Assembly: GCF_014145675.1 (NCBI RefSeq) | Contig: NZ_JACGZW010000005.1 | Location: forward strand, 558,001-622,000 | DNA from: Amycolatopsis dendrobii | GTDB lineage: Bacteria; Actinomycetota; Actinomycetes; Mycobacteriales; Pseudonocardiaceae | DNA length: 64,000 bases | Direction: 5' to 3' | Part shown: piece after piece, positions 7,481-16,041 of the stretch | How positions within the stretch are numbered: position 1 is the stretch's first letter | How the letters are laid out: every line of letters starts with the position of its first letter | Program-made: the position numbers and the translations under genes | Notes under the pieces: generated by a model | Databases searched by the model: none | Seen by the model: only the letters and a program-made list of their open reading frames with translations | Told to the model about the DNA's origin: nothing

Positions 7481-10400
7481 ATGGGGCGTTCCTCGCGATC
7501 CGTTCGCGCCCTGGTCATGGCTGCGACCGGCAGCCTGGTGCTGGCCGGGGCGACCCAGCCGGCGCAGGCTGCCGCACCGGCCGCCGCGGCGGACACCGCG
7601 CCGCAATCGGTGATCGTCGTCCTCGCGGACCAGTTGCCCAGCGCGCCGCCCACCAAGGCGGCCTCGGACACTCGCCGCGCCAAAGCGACCCAAGAACAGG
7701 ACTCGGTGCTCGCCAAGCTCGCCGGCGCGGCACCGGCCAAAGTCAAGCACTTCGCGCTGGGCAACGCGTTTTCCGCCACCGTCACGCCCGCGCAGGCCGC
7801 GCAGCTCGCGCACGACCCGGCGGTCGCGCAGGTGCTGCCGGACAGCAAGGTGACGCTGCCGGACGCCAAACCGGGCGCACCGGCCGCCGCGCCGAAGGCA
7901 GGCGGACCTTCCGCACCGGCTTCGCCGAACGCGACCTGCCCGGCCGATCCGGCGAAACCGTTGCTGGAGCCCGAAGCGCTGACGTCGATCCGCGCGTACA
8001 GCACCACCGGCGGCAAGAGCGCGTCCGATCTGGCCAATGGCGCCGGCGTGAAGGTCGCGTTCCTCGCCGACAACATGGACCCGAACTACGCGGACTTCAT
8101 CCGTCCCGACGGCAGCCATGTGTTCTCGGACTACCAGGACTTCTCCGGCGACGGCCCGAACACGACCGACGCCGGCGCCGAGGCATTCGGCGACGCTTCG
8201 TCGATCGCCGCGCAGGGCGTCGTGGTGCACGACCTGTCGAAGTTCGTGAACGAAAAGCACCCGCTCCCGGCAGGCTGCAACATCGTCGTCAAGGGCGTCG
8301 CGCCGGGCGCGAGCCTGGTGGGGCTGAACGTCTTCGGCAAGACCGCCACGAACTCCGCGGTGCTGCAGGCGATCGACTACGCGGTGACCGTCGACCACGT
8401 CGACGTGATCAACGAATCGCTCGGCCTCAACCAGTACCCGGATTCCAGCTCCCGCAACCTGTTCCAGGTCTTCAACGACCAGGCCGTGGCCGCGGGCGTC
8501 ACGGTGACCGCCTCCAGCGGCGACGCGGGCACCACGTCCACGATCGGCAGCCCGGCCACCGACCCGCTGGTCATCTCCACCGGCGCGACCACCGACAACC
8601 GGCTGTACGCGCAGACCGGCTACGCGGCTTTCCCGTTCTCCAACGGGAAATGGGTCAGCGACAACATCTCCGCTCTGTCGTCGTCGGGCATCACGCAGAA
8701 CGGCCGCACCATCGACCTCGTCGCGCCCGGCGAGGGCAACTGGGCCGACTGCTCCCCGGCGTACTCGGAATGCCGCAACTTCAACACCGTCCCCCAGCCG
8801 ACCGACCTCGAATCCTTCGGCGGCACCAGTGAATCCGCCCCGCTGACCGCGGGCGTCGCCGCACTGGTGATCCAGAGCTACCGCAATTCCCACCACGGCG
8901 CGTCGCCGACGCCCGCGCAGGTGAAGCAGATCATCACCAGCACCGCGCGCGACCTCAACCTCCCGGCCGACGAGCAGGGCGCCGGCCTTCTCGACGCGCG
9001 CGCGGCGGTCGAAGCGGCGCTCACCGCTCCGGGCTCGACCGGCGCGCCGGCGGGCGTTTCGTCGAACATCTCGCTGTCGGCCGACCAGCTGACGCTGGAA
9101 GGCGCGCCGGGCAGCACGCAGCAGGCGTCGGTCAACGTCACCAACTCGGGTACCAAGCCGCTGACGGTCAGCACCGGCACGCGGACGTTCTCCCCGATGG
9201 GCACGCAGGCGCAGACCACGGCGTTCGACTCGACGAAGCTGCCGACCTTCCCGTACTTCAACGGCACCAACTGGGCGTACAAGAAGGTCACGTTCTCCGT
9301 GCCGAACGGCGCGCAGCGGCTGCTGGCGCGGATGGCGTGGCAGGGCAGCCCGAAGTCGGTCAACGGCCAGTCGGTCACCCCGGTGGTGCGGCTGACGCTG
9401 CTCGCGCCGGACGGCACTTTCGTCGCCAACAGCCGTCCGCAGGGCGGGGCCGCGACGGCGAACTACGCCAATGTGGACGTCACGCGCCCGGCCGCGGGCA
9501 CGTGGACCGCGGTGCTCTACTCGGCGTCCGGGCAGGCCGGTTACACCGGTGACGTCCAGCTGGCGACCACCGCGCAGCGGGCTGTCCCGTACGGCCAGGT
9601 CTCGCCGCAGATCCTGCAGCTCAACCCGGGGCAGACGAAGCCGGTGCACGTCGCGCTGCAGACCCCGGCCAGCGGCGGCGACGCGGACTACTCGATCACC
9701 TTCGGCAGCTCCGACGGCCACCAGACCACCGTGTCGGCCGTGCTGCGCGCACTGATCCCGACGAAGAACGGACCGGGCGCCTTCAGCGGCACGATCACCG
9801 GCGGCAACGCCCGTGCGGTGTCGCCCGCGCAGACCTTCTCCTACGAATTCGACGTTCCGCGCGGCAAGCGGGACCTCGACGTCGCGGTGAAACTCCAGGA
9901 TCCGGGCACTCTGCTCGACGGCGTCCTGGTCGACCCGAACGGCGAACTCGCCGACGTGAACAGCAACGCCTCCCTCGATTCGGCCACCACGCTGAAGCAG
10001 GGCACCGGATTGCAGCTCGTCGACGCGAACCCGCTGCCGGGCCGCTGGCACCTGGTGCTCGTCGTGCAGAACCCGGTGACCGGCAAGCAGATCGACCAGC
10101 CGTTCACCGGAACCGTCGGCTTCGACCAGGTCTCGGCCAGCGCGCCCGCGCTGCCGCAGTCCGCGTCGCTCGCCGCGGGCAAGGCGGTGACCGTGCCGGT
10201 GACGGTGCGCAACACCGGCGTCGAACCGCTCGCCATCGGCGTCGACGCGCGCACGAACACCAGGCAAACGCTGCAGCCGCAGCCGATCCAGGGGTCGACC
10301 GAGGTCAACCTGCCGGAGCTGAACTCGGACGCTCCGGTCTACTCGATTCCGCCCGAGACGAGCAAGTTCACCGTCGCGACCTCCTCGACCGTGCCCGCGC

Positions 10401-10888
10401 AGGCGGAGATCCAGGGTTCGGCGGCGGGCATCGACGTGCTCGGCGACCTGAAGTCCGCGCAGAACGGCAGCACGGTGTCGGTCGCGACGATCGGCGAGAA
10501 GACCGGGTACGTCACCAAGGGCGTCTGGTTCGCCGACGTGCAGGAGATCGGCCCGTTCGGTCCGGAAGGCGCGCCTGCCGGGCATTCGAGCTACACGGCG
10601 TCGATCCAGACGGCGGGCTTCGACGGTTCGGTGACGTCGTCGACCGGCGACCCGTACGGCCAGTCGGTGGACCCGAACGGCACCGGCGGCACGCCGCAGC
10701 TGGTGAAGCCGGGCGAGACCGCGACGATTCTGGTGACGATCACGCCGTCGGGCGACCGCGGGCAGAAGGTGGCCGGGCACCTGAACATCGTGACCGTGCC
10801 TTCGCTGCCGACCGGCGTGACCGGTCTGCCGCAGGTCGGAACCGGCGAGGTGCTGGCGACTCTGCCGTACAGCTACCGCATCGGCTGA
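7481..10888 (+). CDS. secreted subtilase-like protease with sedolisin-type residues
   Basis: A 1135-residue exported protein with a signal peptide at about 1-31 (ending TQPAQAA), a propeptide-like region, a catalytic domain at about 175-515 and a long beta-rich C-terminal half. It resembles subtilase-fold proteins annotated as S8, with GGTSESAP around Ser450. The canonical HGTHVAG motif is missing. At that place stands EAFGDASSIAAQ, giving Glu234-x3-Asp238, and the oxyanion position is an aspartate (SSGDAG, Asp348). That combination matches the Ser-Glu-Asp set of sedolisins (S53). A loose RBS (AGGAA) precedes ATG 7481. The 3' end meets a converging LysR gene across a long palindrome. Confidence 0.85.
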   Translation: MGRSSRSVRALVMAATGSLVLAGATQPAQAAAPAAAADTAPQSVIVVLADQLPSAPPTKAASDTRRAKATQEQDSVLAKLAGAAPAKVKHFALGNAFSATVTPAQAAQLAHDPAVAQVLPDSKVTLPDAKPGAPAAAPKAGGPSAPASPNATCPADPAKPLLEPEALTSIRAYSTTGGKSASDLANGAGVKVAFLADNMDPNYADFIRPDGSHVFSDYQDFSGDGPNTTDAGAEAFGDASSIAAQGVVVHDLSKFVNEKHPLPAGCNIVVKGVAPGASLVGLNVFGKTATNSAVLQAIDYAVTVDHVDVINESLGLNQYPDSSSRNLFQVFNDQAVAAGVTVTASSGDAGTTSTIGSPATDPLVISTGATTDNRLYAQTGYAAFPFSNGKWVSDNISALSSSGITQNGRTIDLVAPGEGNWADCSPAYSECRNFNTVPQPTDLESFGGTSESAPLTAGVAALVIQSYRNSHHGASPTPAQVKQIITSTARDLNLPADEQGAGLLDARAAVEAALTAPGSTGAPAGVSSNISLSADQLTLEGAPGSTQQASVNVTNSGTKPLTVSTGTRTFSPMGTQAQTTAFDSTKLPTFPYFNGTNWAYKKVTFSVPNGAQRLLARMAWQGSPKSVNGQSVTPVVRLTLLAPDGTFVANSRPQGGAATANYANVDVTRPAAGTWTAVLYSASGQAGYTGDVQLATTAQRAVPYGQVSPQILQLNPGQTKPVHVALQTPASGGDADYSITFGSSDGHQTTVSAVLRALIPTKNGPGAFSGTITGGNARAVSPAQTFSYEFDVPRGKRDLDVAVKLQDPGTLLDGVLVDPNGELADVNSNASLDSATTLKQGTGLQLVDANPLPGRWHLVLVVQNPVTGKQIDQPFTGTVGFDQVSASAPALPQSASLAAGKAVTVPVTVRNTGVEPLAIGVDARTNTRQTLQPQPIQGSTEVNLPELNSDAPVYSIPPETSKFTVATSSTVPAQAEIQGSAAGIDVLGDLKSAQNGSTVSVATIGEKTGYVTKGVWFADVQEIGPFGPEGAPAGHSSYTASIQTAGFDGSVTSSTGDPYGQSVDPNGTGGTPQLVKPGETATILVTITPSGDRGQKVAGHLNIVTVPSLPTGVTGLPQVGTGEVLATLPYSYRIG

Positions 10889-10896
10889 TCTCTGAT

Positions 10897-10951
10897 GTCC
10901 GTGAAGGACTCCTTGCGGGAATCTGATTCCCGCAAGGAGTCCTTCACGGAC
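10897..10951. repeat. 27-bp perfect palindrome, GGAATC-T-GATTCC core
   Basis: Arms 10897-10923 and 10925-10951 are perfectly complementary around a single T. It sits between the converging protease and LysR genes. Its right arm contains the LysR stop codon (TGA, 10944-10946 on the reverse strand). It can act as a bidirectional terminator. Relatives with the same core lie at 12938-12986 and 36771-36820. Confidence 0.85.
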
Positions 10952-11888
10952 GGCAACTGACCAGTGCGCGGAGGGATTCGGCGTGCGCGCGCGTCATCGC
11001 GGCACGGACGCGCGGGACGCAACCGGCAAACGGGCTGTCCTCAGCCCAGGCGAGCACGAGAGTCGAATTCGTGGCCGCACAATGCAGTGGCCGGTATGAG
11101 GTGTCCGGCATCGGTCTCGTCGGCGGCGCTGTCACGGTCAGGATCCCGGCCCCGTAACCGACACACAGCACCGCCCATTCGCTGTCGGCGTAGCAAAGCC
11201 GCGGATCAGCGCCAGCGTCGGCGAAGGCCGCGAGCAGTGCGTGCGTCCGAGGCTGCACGGCCTGGTCGAGCAGCACGCAGCGCCGGCCGGACAGCGCGGC
11301 CGGCGTGAGCGAGTCCGGAACGCCGAGCGGATGTCCGGGCGGAATGCCGACCACGAGCGGCTCCGTGGCTATCGAAACCCATTCGAGGGGGCGTTCCCGG
11401 ACGGCGTCCTGACGCAGCAGGCCGAGGTCCAGTTCCTCACGAAGCAGTGCTTCGGCCAGCTCCGCGGCCGATTCGCCGGTCCGGACCGCGAGTCCGGCGC
11501 CGGGGTTGCGCAGCCCCACCTCGCGGATCAGCCGCGGCAGCACGGGCGTCGGCACCGAGCCGATCCGGATCTGCGCGACGGGGCGCTCCAGTCCGGCGCG
11601 AGCGGCGGTCAGCATCCGGTCGAACTGCGGCACCACCGCCGAGGCGTGTTCGAGCAGGACCTCGCCGGTTTCGGTGAACAGCTTCCCTGCCGGTTCCGCG
11701 GCCAGCAGCGCGGCGCCGATCATCCGTTCCAGCCGCCGGATCCGCAGCGTGAGCTTGGCCGGAGTGGTGCCCAGCGCGGCCGCGGCAGCCGCCACGCTGC
11801 CTGCCTCGGCGACCGCGACCAGCAGCTTCAGCTGCCGCAGCTCGAGGTCCGTGCCGGTGCGGATCAGCTGGTCCGGGCGGTCAGCCAC
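10944..11888 (-). CDS. LysR-family transcriptional regulator
   Basis: A 314-residue protein with an N-terminal winged helix (LRQLKLLVAVAEAGSVAAAAAAL, residues about 17-39) and a periplasmic-binding-like effector domain with the hinge motif IRIGSVPTPVLPRL and PPGHPLGV. GTG 11888 overlaps the end of the upstream LysR gene by 25 bases, so the two are co-translated. A longer open frame continues into that gene but is a shadow. The last codons lie inside the 55-base palindrome. Possible targets are the divergent CDPS operon or the protease. Confidence 0.85.
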   Translation of the reverse strand: MADRPDQLIRTGTDLELRQLKLLVAVAEAGSVAAAAAALGTTPAKLTLRIRRLERMIGAALLAAEPAGKLFTETGEVLLEHASAVVPQFDRMLTAARAGLERPVAQIRIGSVPTPVLPRLIREVGLRNPGAGLAVRTGESAAELAEALLREELDLGLLRQDAVRERPLEWVSIATEPLVVGIPPGHPLGVPDSLTPAALSGRRCVLLDQAVQPRTHALLAAFADAGADPRLCYADSEWAVLCVGYGAGILTVTAPPTRPMPDTSYRPLHCAATNSTLVLAWAEDSPFAGCVPRVRAAMTRAHAESLRALVSCRP

Positions 11889-12817
11889 GGCAGTTCCCCC
11901 GGAATCGCGCGCGGGCCGTCGTAGCCGCCCCTTTCGTCGTGGTAGGCGTCGAGGATCAGCCCGGCCAGCAGGCCGGCCCGCGCGGCGACCGGACTGTCCT
12001 CGCGGTACAGCAGGAAATGGCGGGTCCGCTCGCGCAGGCCGGGGACCGGCCGGTGCACCACTCCCGGGGCGAGCGGGCGGGAGGCCTGGACGAGCGTGAC
12101 GTCGCCTTGGTAGCGGACGATCTCGTCGCGCGGGCCGGAGACCGGCACGTAGTGGGCGATCACCGGGGCGAAGCCGTACGGGCCGCACACCCTGGCGAGG
12201 AACTCGCGGCAGCGGTCCGGCCCGGTCGAGGAGATCCACCGCTCGTGCTCCAGTTCGGCGAGGTCCACCTCGCGGCGGGCGGCGAGCGGATGCCAGTCCG
12301 GGAGCATCATCAGCAGCGGGTCCTCGGCGAGGTCGATCCGGCCGGTGTTCGCGGGGAGCGGCACCTCGCACTGTTCGGACAGGACGGCGAGGTCGAGTTC
12401 GCCGCGGCCGAACCAGACGAGCATCTCCGCGGTCGACTCGGCGGTCCGGATCTCCGCCCGGTCGCCGAGCCCGGTCGTCTCCAGCGCACGGAGCAACGGA
12501 CCGGAGAGGACGGTCTCCGACCAGCCGACCCGCAACGCACTGTCGCGCTGGGCGCGGTGCTGCGCGAGGGCGGGCCCGATCCGGGCGGTGCGCGCCAGGA
12601 TCCCGTCCGCGTAGTCGAGGATCAGCTGCCCGAACGGCGTGGGCCGCACCCCGGCGCGGGCGCGTTCGAACAGCGGCCTGCCGAGCAGTTCCTCGATCCG
12701 GCGCAGTTCGCGGCTGAGGGCGGGCTGCGGCAGCACCAGTTCGGTGGCCGCGCGGTTGAGGCTGCCCGCTTGGGCGATCGCCTGGAGGTGGCGCAAATGC
12801 TTGAGTTCCAACTCCAC
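11864..12817 (-). CDS. LysR-family transcriptional regulator
   Basis: A 317-residue LysR protein. The winged helix is at residues about 4-62 (LKHLRHLQAIAQAGSLNRAATELVL split around the recognition helix), followed by an effector domain with LRVGWSETVLSGPLL and a hinge. It is the first of two tandem LysR genes and lies divergent, 319 bases away, from the cyclodipeptide synthase gene, the classic layout for a LysR and its target. The effector ligand is unknown. Two similar regulators in one transcript may be a duplication followed by divergence. Confidence 0.9.
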   Translation of the reverse strand: MELELKHLRHLQAIAQAGSLNRAATELVLPQPALSRELRRIEELLGRPLFERARAGVRPTPFGQLILDYADGILARTARIGPALAQHRAQRDSALRVGWSETVLSGPLLRALETTGLGDRAEIRTAESTAEMLVWFGRGELDLAVLSEQCEVPLPANTGRIDLAEDPLLMMLPDWHPLAARREVDLAELEHERWISSTGPDRCREFLARVCGPYGFAPVIAHYVPVSGPRDEIVRYQGDVTLVQASRPLAPGVVHRPVPGLRERTRHFLLYREDSPVAARAGLLAGLILDAYHDERGGYDGPRAIPGELPWLTARTS

Positions 12818-13136
12818 GAAAGTTCACGATATGACGCCCGCCGGTGCGAGTGCACCGGCGAAAGTGTGGCAATCGCCCGACCAAAGTAGGAAATCCTCTT
12901 TCCGAACCGCGGCCATGGCCGCACTCCCGCGGAAGTCCGCGAGGGGAACCCTGAAGGAATCTGATTCCGCGCGGGTTCCTCTCGCGAACCTCCGCATCGC
13001 ACAGTCGCCGCCGTCCCGCGGCGGCATAACCGGCAGGCATTACCCGCGCCGCCCGGATCCCGGCACAGTGAGCCGCACCAAGTCCCGCCCCGCCGGGAGA
13101 AACGCGGAATCGAGACGAGAAAAGGTGGAATTTTCA
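12818..13136. other. 319-base divergent promoter region
   Basis: No gene. The region lies between the divergent LysR and CDPS genes and should carry both promoters. It contains a 14-base palindrome GCGGCCATGGCCGC at 12909-12922 and an imperfect long palindrome at 12938-12986. A purine-rich GAAAAGGTGGA lies a few bases before the CDPS ATG and is its likely ribosome site. Confidence 0.6.
12938..12986. repeat. imperfect palindrome, GGAATC-T-GATTCC core
   Basis: CGCGAG, GGAACC and GGAATC on the left pair with GATTCC, GGTTCC and CTCGCG on the right, with mismatches between the blocks and a single central T at 12962. The core is identical to that at 10897-10951, and the GGGGAACC block matches the copy at 36771-36820. 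It lies inside a divergent promoter region, so termination alone would not explain it. Confidence 0.7.
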
Positions 13137-13820
13137 ATGTTCGACGCGACTCCGCTGTCTTCCGGCTGCGCCCGCCTGTATCCGGACGTCCGGCACGCCT
13201 GCGTCGGAGTGAGCCCGTTCAACGGCTACTTCACCGCGGAACGGCTGGCCCGGCTCGCCGCGTGGACCGCGGACCGCTTCGCCGAGTTCTGCTTTTTCGT
13301 CCCGGACGAGGTCACCGCCTACACGCTCGAAGCGCTCGGATACCCGCCCGCCAGGGCGAAACAGAAGGCGCACCGGCAGTCCTGCCACGTGCACAACAAG
13401 ATCGCCGCCGCGCTGCGCGCGCTGGACGTGCCCGACCCGGAGAGCCGGATCCTCGGCATGGCCCGGCTGCGCGAACTGCCGTCCTATCGGGAACTGCTGG
13501 CCTCGGCGGAAACCCACTTCGAAACCGACAGCGCATTCCGTTCCGCCTGCTACAGCGCTTCCACCTGGGTGCTGCAGGGCCGGACCGGAAACGTGCCGGA
13601 CGAGCAGGCGCTCCGGCTCGCCGTGCGTTACTTCCTCGCCGAACTCCCGTTGTTCGCCGGTTCCGGGCTGATCACCGGAAATCCGCGGTCGATGTTCGTC
13701 TACCACCAGCGGGTGCCGTTTCTCGAGAAGTTCTTCGACCGGGAATTCGCCTTCCGGCCCGAGCCGGGACAGGGTTTCCTCGTCGTCGCCGAAGCCGCAC
13801 TGGAAGCGACCGGGCGATGA
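13137..13820 (+). CDS. tRNA-dependent cyclodipeptide synthase, NYH type
   Basis: A 227-residue enzyme of usual CDPS length. It diverts two aminoacyl-tRNAs to make a cyclic dipeptide (2,5-diketopiperazine). Aligned by eye with AlbC, the nucleophile is Ser26 in GVSPFNGYF. The subfamily-defining Asn29 and Tyr189-His190 (VYH) place it in the NYH group. The binding-site pair Tyr165/Glu169 lies in RYFLAELPLF. Helix VPDEVTAYTLEALGY follows the nucleophile strand as expected. Its stop overlaps the next gene as ATGA. The amino acid pair used cannot be predicted with confidence. No cyclodipeptide oxidase or prenyltransferase lies next to it. Confidence 0.92.
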   Translation: MFDATPLSSGCARLYPDVRHACVGVSPFNGYFTAERLARLAAWTADRFAEFCFFVPDEVTAYTLEALGYPPARAKQKAHRQSCHVHNKIAAALRALDVPDPESRILGMARLRELPSYRELLASAETHFETDSAFRSACYSASTWVLQGRTGNVPDEQALRLAVRYFLAELPLFAGSGLITGNPRSMFVYHQRVPFLEKFFDREFAFRPEPGQGFLVVAEAALEATGR

Positions 13821-15499
13821 ACGACCGGCACGACGACTATTCGCTGACCCGCGTCCCGGACGCCGCCCGCCGGTCCTGGCCGTCGGTCGCGGTGCAGCGG
13901 TTCGGGCAGGTGTCCTCGTTCCAGCAGTTCATCGTCGGCGCGCTGCTGGGCTACGGCATGACGTTCTGGAACGCGGTGCTGGCCATCACGATCGGTTCGG
14001 TGCTGCTGGAGGTCATCACCGTGCTGCTCGGCATCGCCGGGGTGCGCGAGGGACTGTCCACCTCGGTGCTCGCCCGCTGGGCCGGATTCGGCCGGAAGGG
14101 TTCCGCACTGGTCGGCCTGCTCGTGGCGATCAGCCTCGCGGGCTGGTTCGGCGTGCAGAACGGGGTGTTCGCGCACGGGATGCACGCCCTCGGCGGTGCG
14201 CTGCCGGAATGGGGCTGGGCGCTGGTCGGCGGAGCGGCGATCACCGTGATCACCGTCTACGGCTTCCGCCTGATGGCCTGGACCGCCTACCTGACCGTGC
14301 CCGCTTTCCTGGTGCTGGCGGGGTATTCGGTCCTCGACGCGCTGCACACGCACTCGCTGGCGGACCTGGTCGCCGCTCCCCCGCCGGGACCGCCGCTGTC
14401 GCTCGGCGCGGCGACCACGCTGGTGTCCGGAGCCTTCATCCTCGGCGCGCTGATGACCCCGGACATGACGCGGTTCAACCGCACCCGCGCCGACGTGGTC
14501 AAGCAGACCGTGATCAGCGTGACGCTCGGCGAGTACCTGATCGGGCTGATCGGCGTGCTGCTCGCGCACGCCGCCGCCACCTCGGACGTCGTCGGCATCG
14601 TCACCTCCTCCTCGGGGCTGCTCGGCACCCTCGTGCTGGCCACCGCGATCCTCAAGATCAACGACTGGAACCTGTACTCCTCCTCGCTCGGCCTGGTCAA
14701 CGTCGTGGACGTGCTGTTCGACCGGAAGGTCAGCCGGGTGCACGTGGTCCTGGTGCTCGGCGTGTTCGGCACGGCGGCGTCGGCGCTCGGGATCGCCGAC
14801 GACTTCGCCGGATTCCTGACCGCGGTCGGCGTGCTCGCCCCGCCGGTCGCCGGGGTGCTCATCGCGGAGTACTTCGTGCTTCGCCGGTGCCGTCCGGTTT
14901 TCGCCGCCCTGCGCCGCGGGCAAGCCGTCGCCGGTCGCGACTGGGAGCTCGCCGCGCTGGTCAGCTGGGCGCTCGGAACGGCCTTCGCGGTCGTCTTCGA
15001 CTTCGGGATTCCCACGATCAACTCGGTGGTCGTGGCGTTCGTCAGTCACCTCGCGGCGGGCCTGCTTGCCCGCCGCCGGAACCCGGGAGGAACCGGCATG
15101 CTGCCGCTGATCGGCCGCGAAGAGCTGAAAACCGCGATGGACGAGGGCACGGTGATCGTCGTCGACACCATGCCGCCCGACTACTACGCCCGCGAACACC
15201 TTCCCGGCGCCCGCAACATCCCGGGCTTCCCCTACGAGCAGGCCGCGCGGTTCACCGACGAGCACGCCCCTCGGGTCGTCCCGGACAAAACCGCGGCGAT
15301 CGTCGTCTACTGCGCCAACACCCCTTGCCGCAACAGCGAATTCGTCGGCGCCCGGCTGCTCGAACTCGGGTACGCCGACGTCCGCAAGTACCGGGAAGGA
15401 ATCGAAGACTGGGTCGGCGCCGGGCACCCCACCGAAACCGGCCCCGCCCCCGAAACCCCGGCGCGTCCGGCGCCGGTGCCGGTCACCCACCCCGAATAG
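13817..15499 (+). CDS. NCS1 nucleobase permease fused to rhodanese domain
   Basis: A 560-residue protein. Residues about 25-420 form a twelve-span NCS1 (cytosine/purine, CodB-like) permease with the expected FQQFIVGALLGYGMTFWNAV first span and LMTPDMTRFNRT loop. Residues about 430-545 form a single rhodanese domain with VIVVDTMPPDYYAREHLPGARNI and an active loop YCANTPCRNSE (Cys499 and Cys504). NCS1 proteins import nucleobases, hydantoins or similar small rings. Rhodaneses carry persulfide sulfur. No stop separates them, but an in-frame ATG with RBS at 15098 could also give a free rhodanese. It is coupled to the CDPS gene, so it may move the diketopiperazine or a precursor. Confidence 0.88.
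   Translation: MNDRHDDYSLTRVPDAARRSWPSVAVQRFGQVSSFQQFIVGALLGYGMTFWNAVLAITIGSVLLEVITVLLGIAGVREGLSTSVLARWAGFGRKGSALVGLLVAISLAGWFGVQNGVFAHGMHALGGALPEWGWALVGGAAITVITVYGFRLMAWTAYLTVPAFLVLAGYSVLDALHTHSLADLVAAPPPGPPLSLGAATTLVSGAFILGALMTPDMTRFNRTRADVVKQTVISVTLGEYLIGLIGVLLAHAAATSDVVGIVTSSSGLLGTLVLATAILKINDWNLYSSSLGLVNVVDVLFDRKVSRVHVVLVLGVFGTAASALGIADDFAGFLTAVGVLAPPVAGVLIAEYFVLRRCRPVFAALRRGQAVAGRDWELAALVSWALGTAFAVVFDFGIPTINSVVVAFVSHLAAGLLARRRNPGGTGMLPLIGREELKTAMDEGTVIVVDTMPPDYYAREHLPGARNIPGFPYEQAARFTDEHAPRVVPDKTAAIVVYCANTPCRNSEFVGARLLELGYADVRKYREGIEDWVGAGHPTETGPAPETPARPAPVPVTHPE
15086..15100 (+). promoter_or_regulatory. internal RBS and ATG before rhodanese domain
   Basis: GGAGG at 15086-15090, seven bases before an in-frame ATG at 15098-15100, would start a separate 133-residue rhodanese from the same message. 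The match to a strong ribosome site is seen directly; internal initiation is inferred. Confidence 0.45.
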
Positions 15500-15509
15500 A
15501 GGAGAGCAC

Positions 15510-15980
15510 ATGGGAACGAGAATCCGGATGTTCGCGGCCGTCGCGGCGATGACGGCGGGAGTCCTCGGCGGTGCCGCGGCGACGCCGGCGAGCGCCGCGC
15601 AGACCCCGGCGTCCTACGCTTCGCTGGCGCCGCAGGACGAGACCGTCGTCGACGTCACCTCGGCCAACTACGACCAGGTGATGGAGATGTCCAAGACCAA
15701 GCCGGTCGTGCTGGACTTCTACGCCAGCTGGTGCGGCCCCTGTCAGAAGATGGCCCCCTACCTGGAGAAATACCACGCGGCCGACGGCGGCAAGTGGATC
15801 TGGGCGAAGGTGGACCTGAGCGAGCAGGGCCAGAACAAGGACATCGCCGACAAGTACGGGATCGAGTACATCCCGACGCTGATCGACATCTCCGCCGGTC
15901 AGGAGAAGGGCAGCCGGGTGGTCGGATTCGACGAGGGCAGCGGCCCGGACGACCTGCGCACCTGGCTGAACAATCTCTGA
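15510..15980 (+). CDS. secreted thioredoxin-like protein
   Basis: A 156-residue exported thioredoxin-fold protein. A signal peptide covers residues about 1-30 (ending PASAAQ), and no lipobox cysteine follows. The redox motif is WCGPC at 74-78 and the cis-proline is in YIPTL (Pro122). It would reduce or isomerise disulfides outside the membrane. It lies 10 bases after the permease-rhodanese gene with a good RBS (GAGGAGAG) and so belongs to the CDPS transcript. With the rhodanese domain next door, a shared role in thiol or sulfane-sulfur chemistry is possible but unproven. Confidence 0.9.
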   Translation: MGTRIRMFAAVAAMTAGVLGGAAATPASAAQTPASYASLAPQDETVVDVTSANYDQVMEMSKTKPVVLDFYASWCGPCQKMAPYLEKYHAADGGKWIWAKVDLSEQGQNKDIADKYGIEYIPTLIDISAGQEKGSRVVGFDEGSGPDDLRTWLNNL

Positions 15981-16041
15981 CCGCGCCCGCCTCCGCCGGG
16001 ATTCCCCGGGATCGCGGCGGAGGCTCCCCGAAGGGACGACC

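Noticed and set aside
7391..10780. 1129-codon open frame antisense to the large protease
   Set aside because: The protease on the forward strand has a signal peptide, catalytic residues and an RBS. The antisense frame is rich in Arg/Gly/Val without family motifs, a typical high-GC shadow.
12909..12922. 14-base perfect palindrome GCGGCCATGGCCGC in the CDPS promoter region
   Set aside because: It is short and made of very common GC dinucleotides plus an NcoI-type site; in this genome it could occur by chance, so I do not call it an operator.
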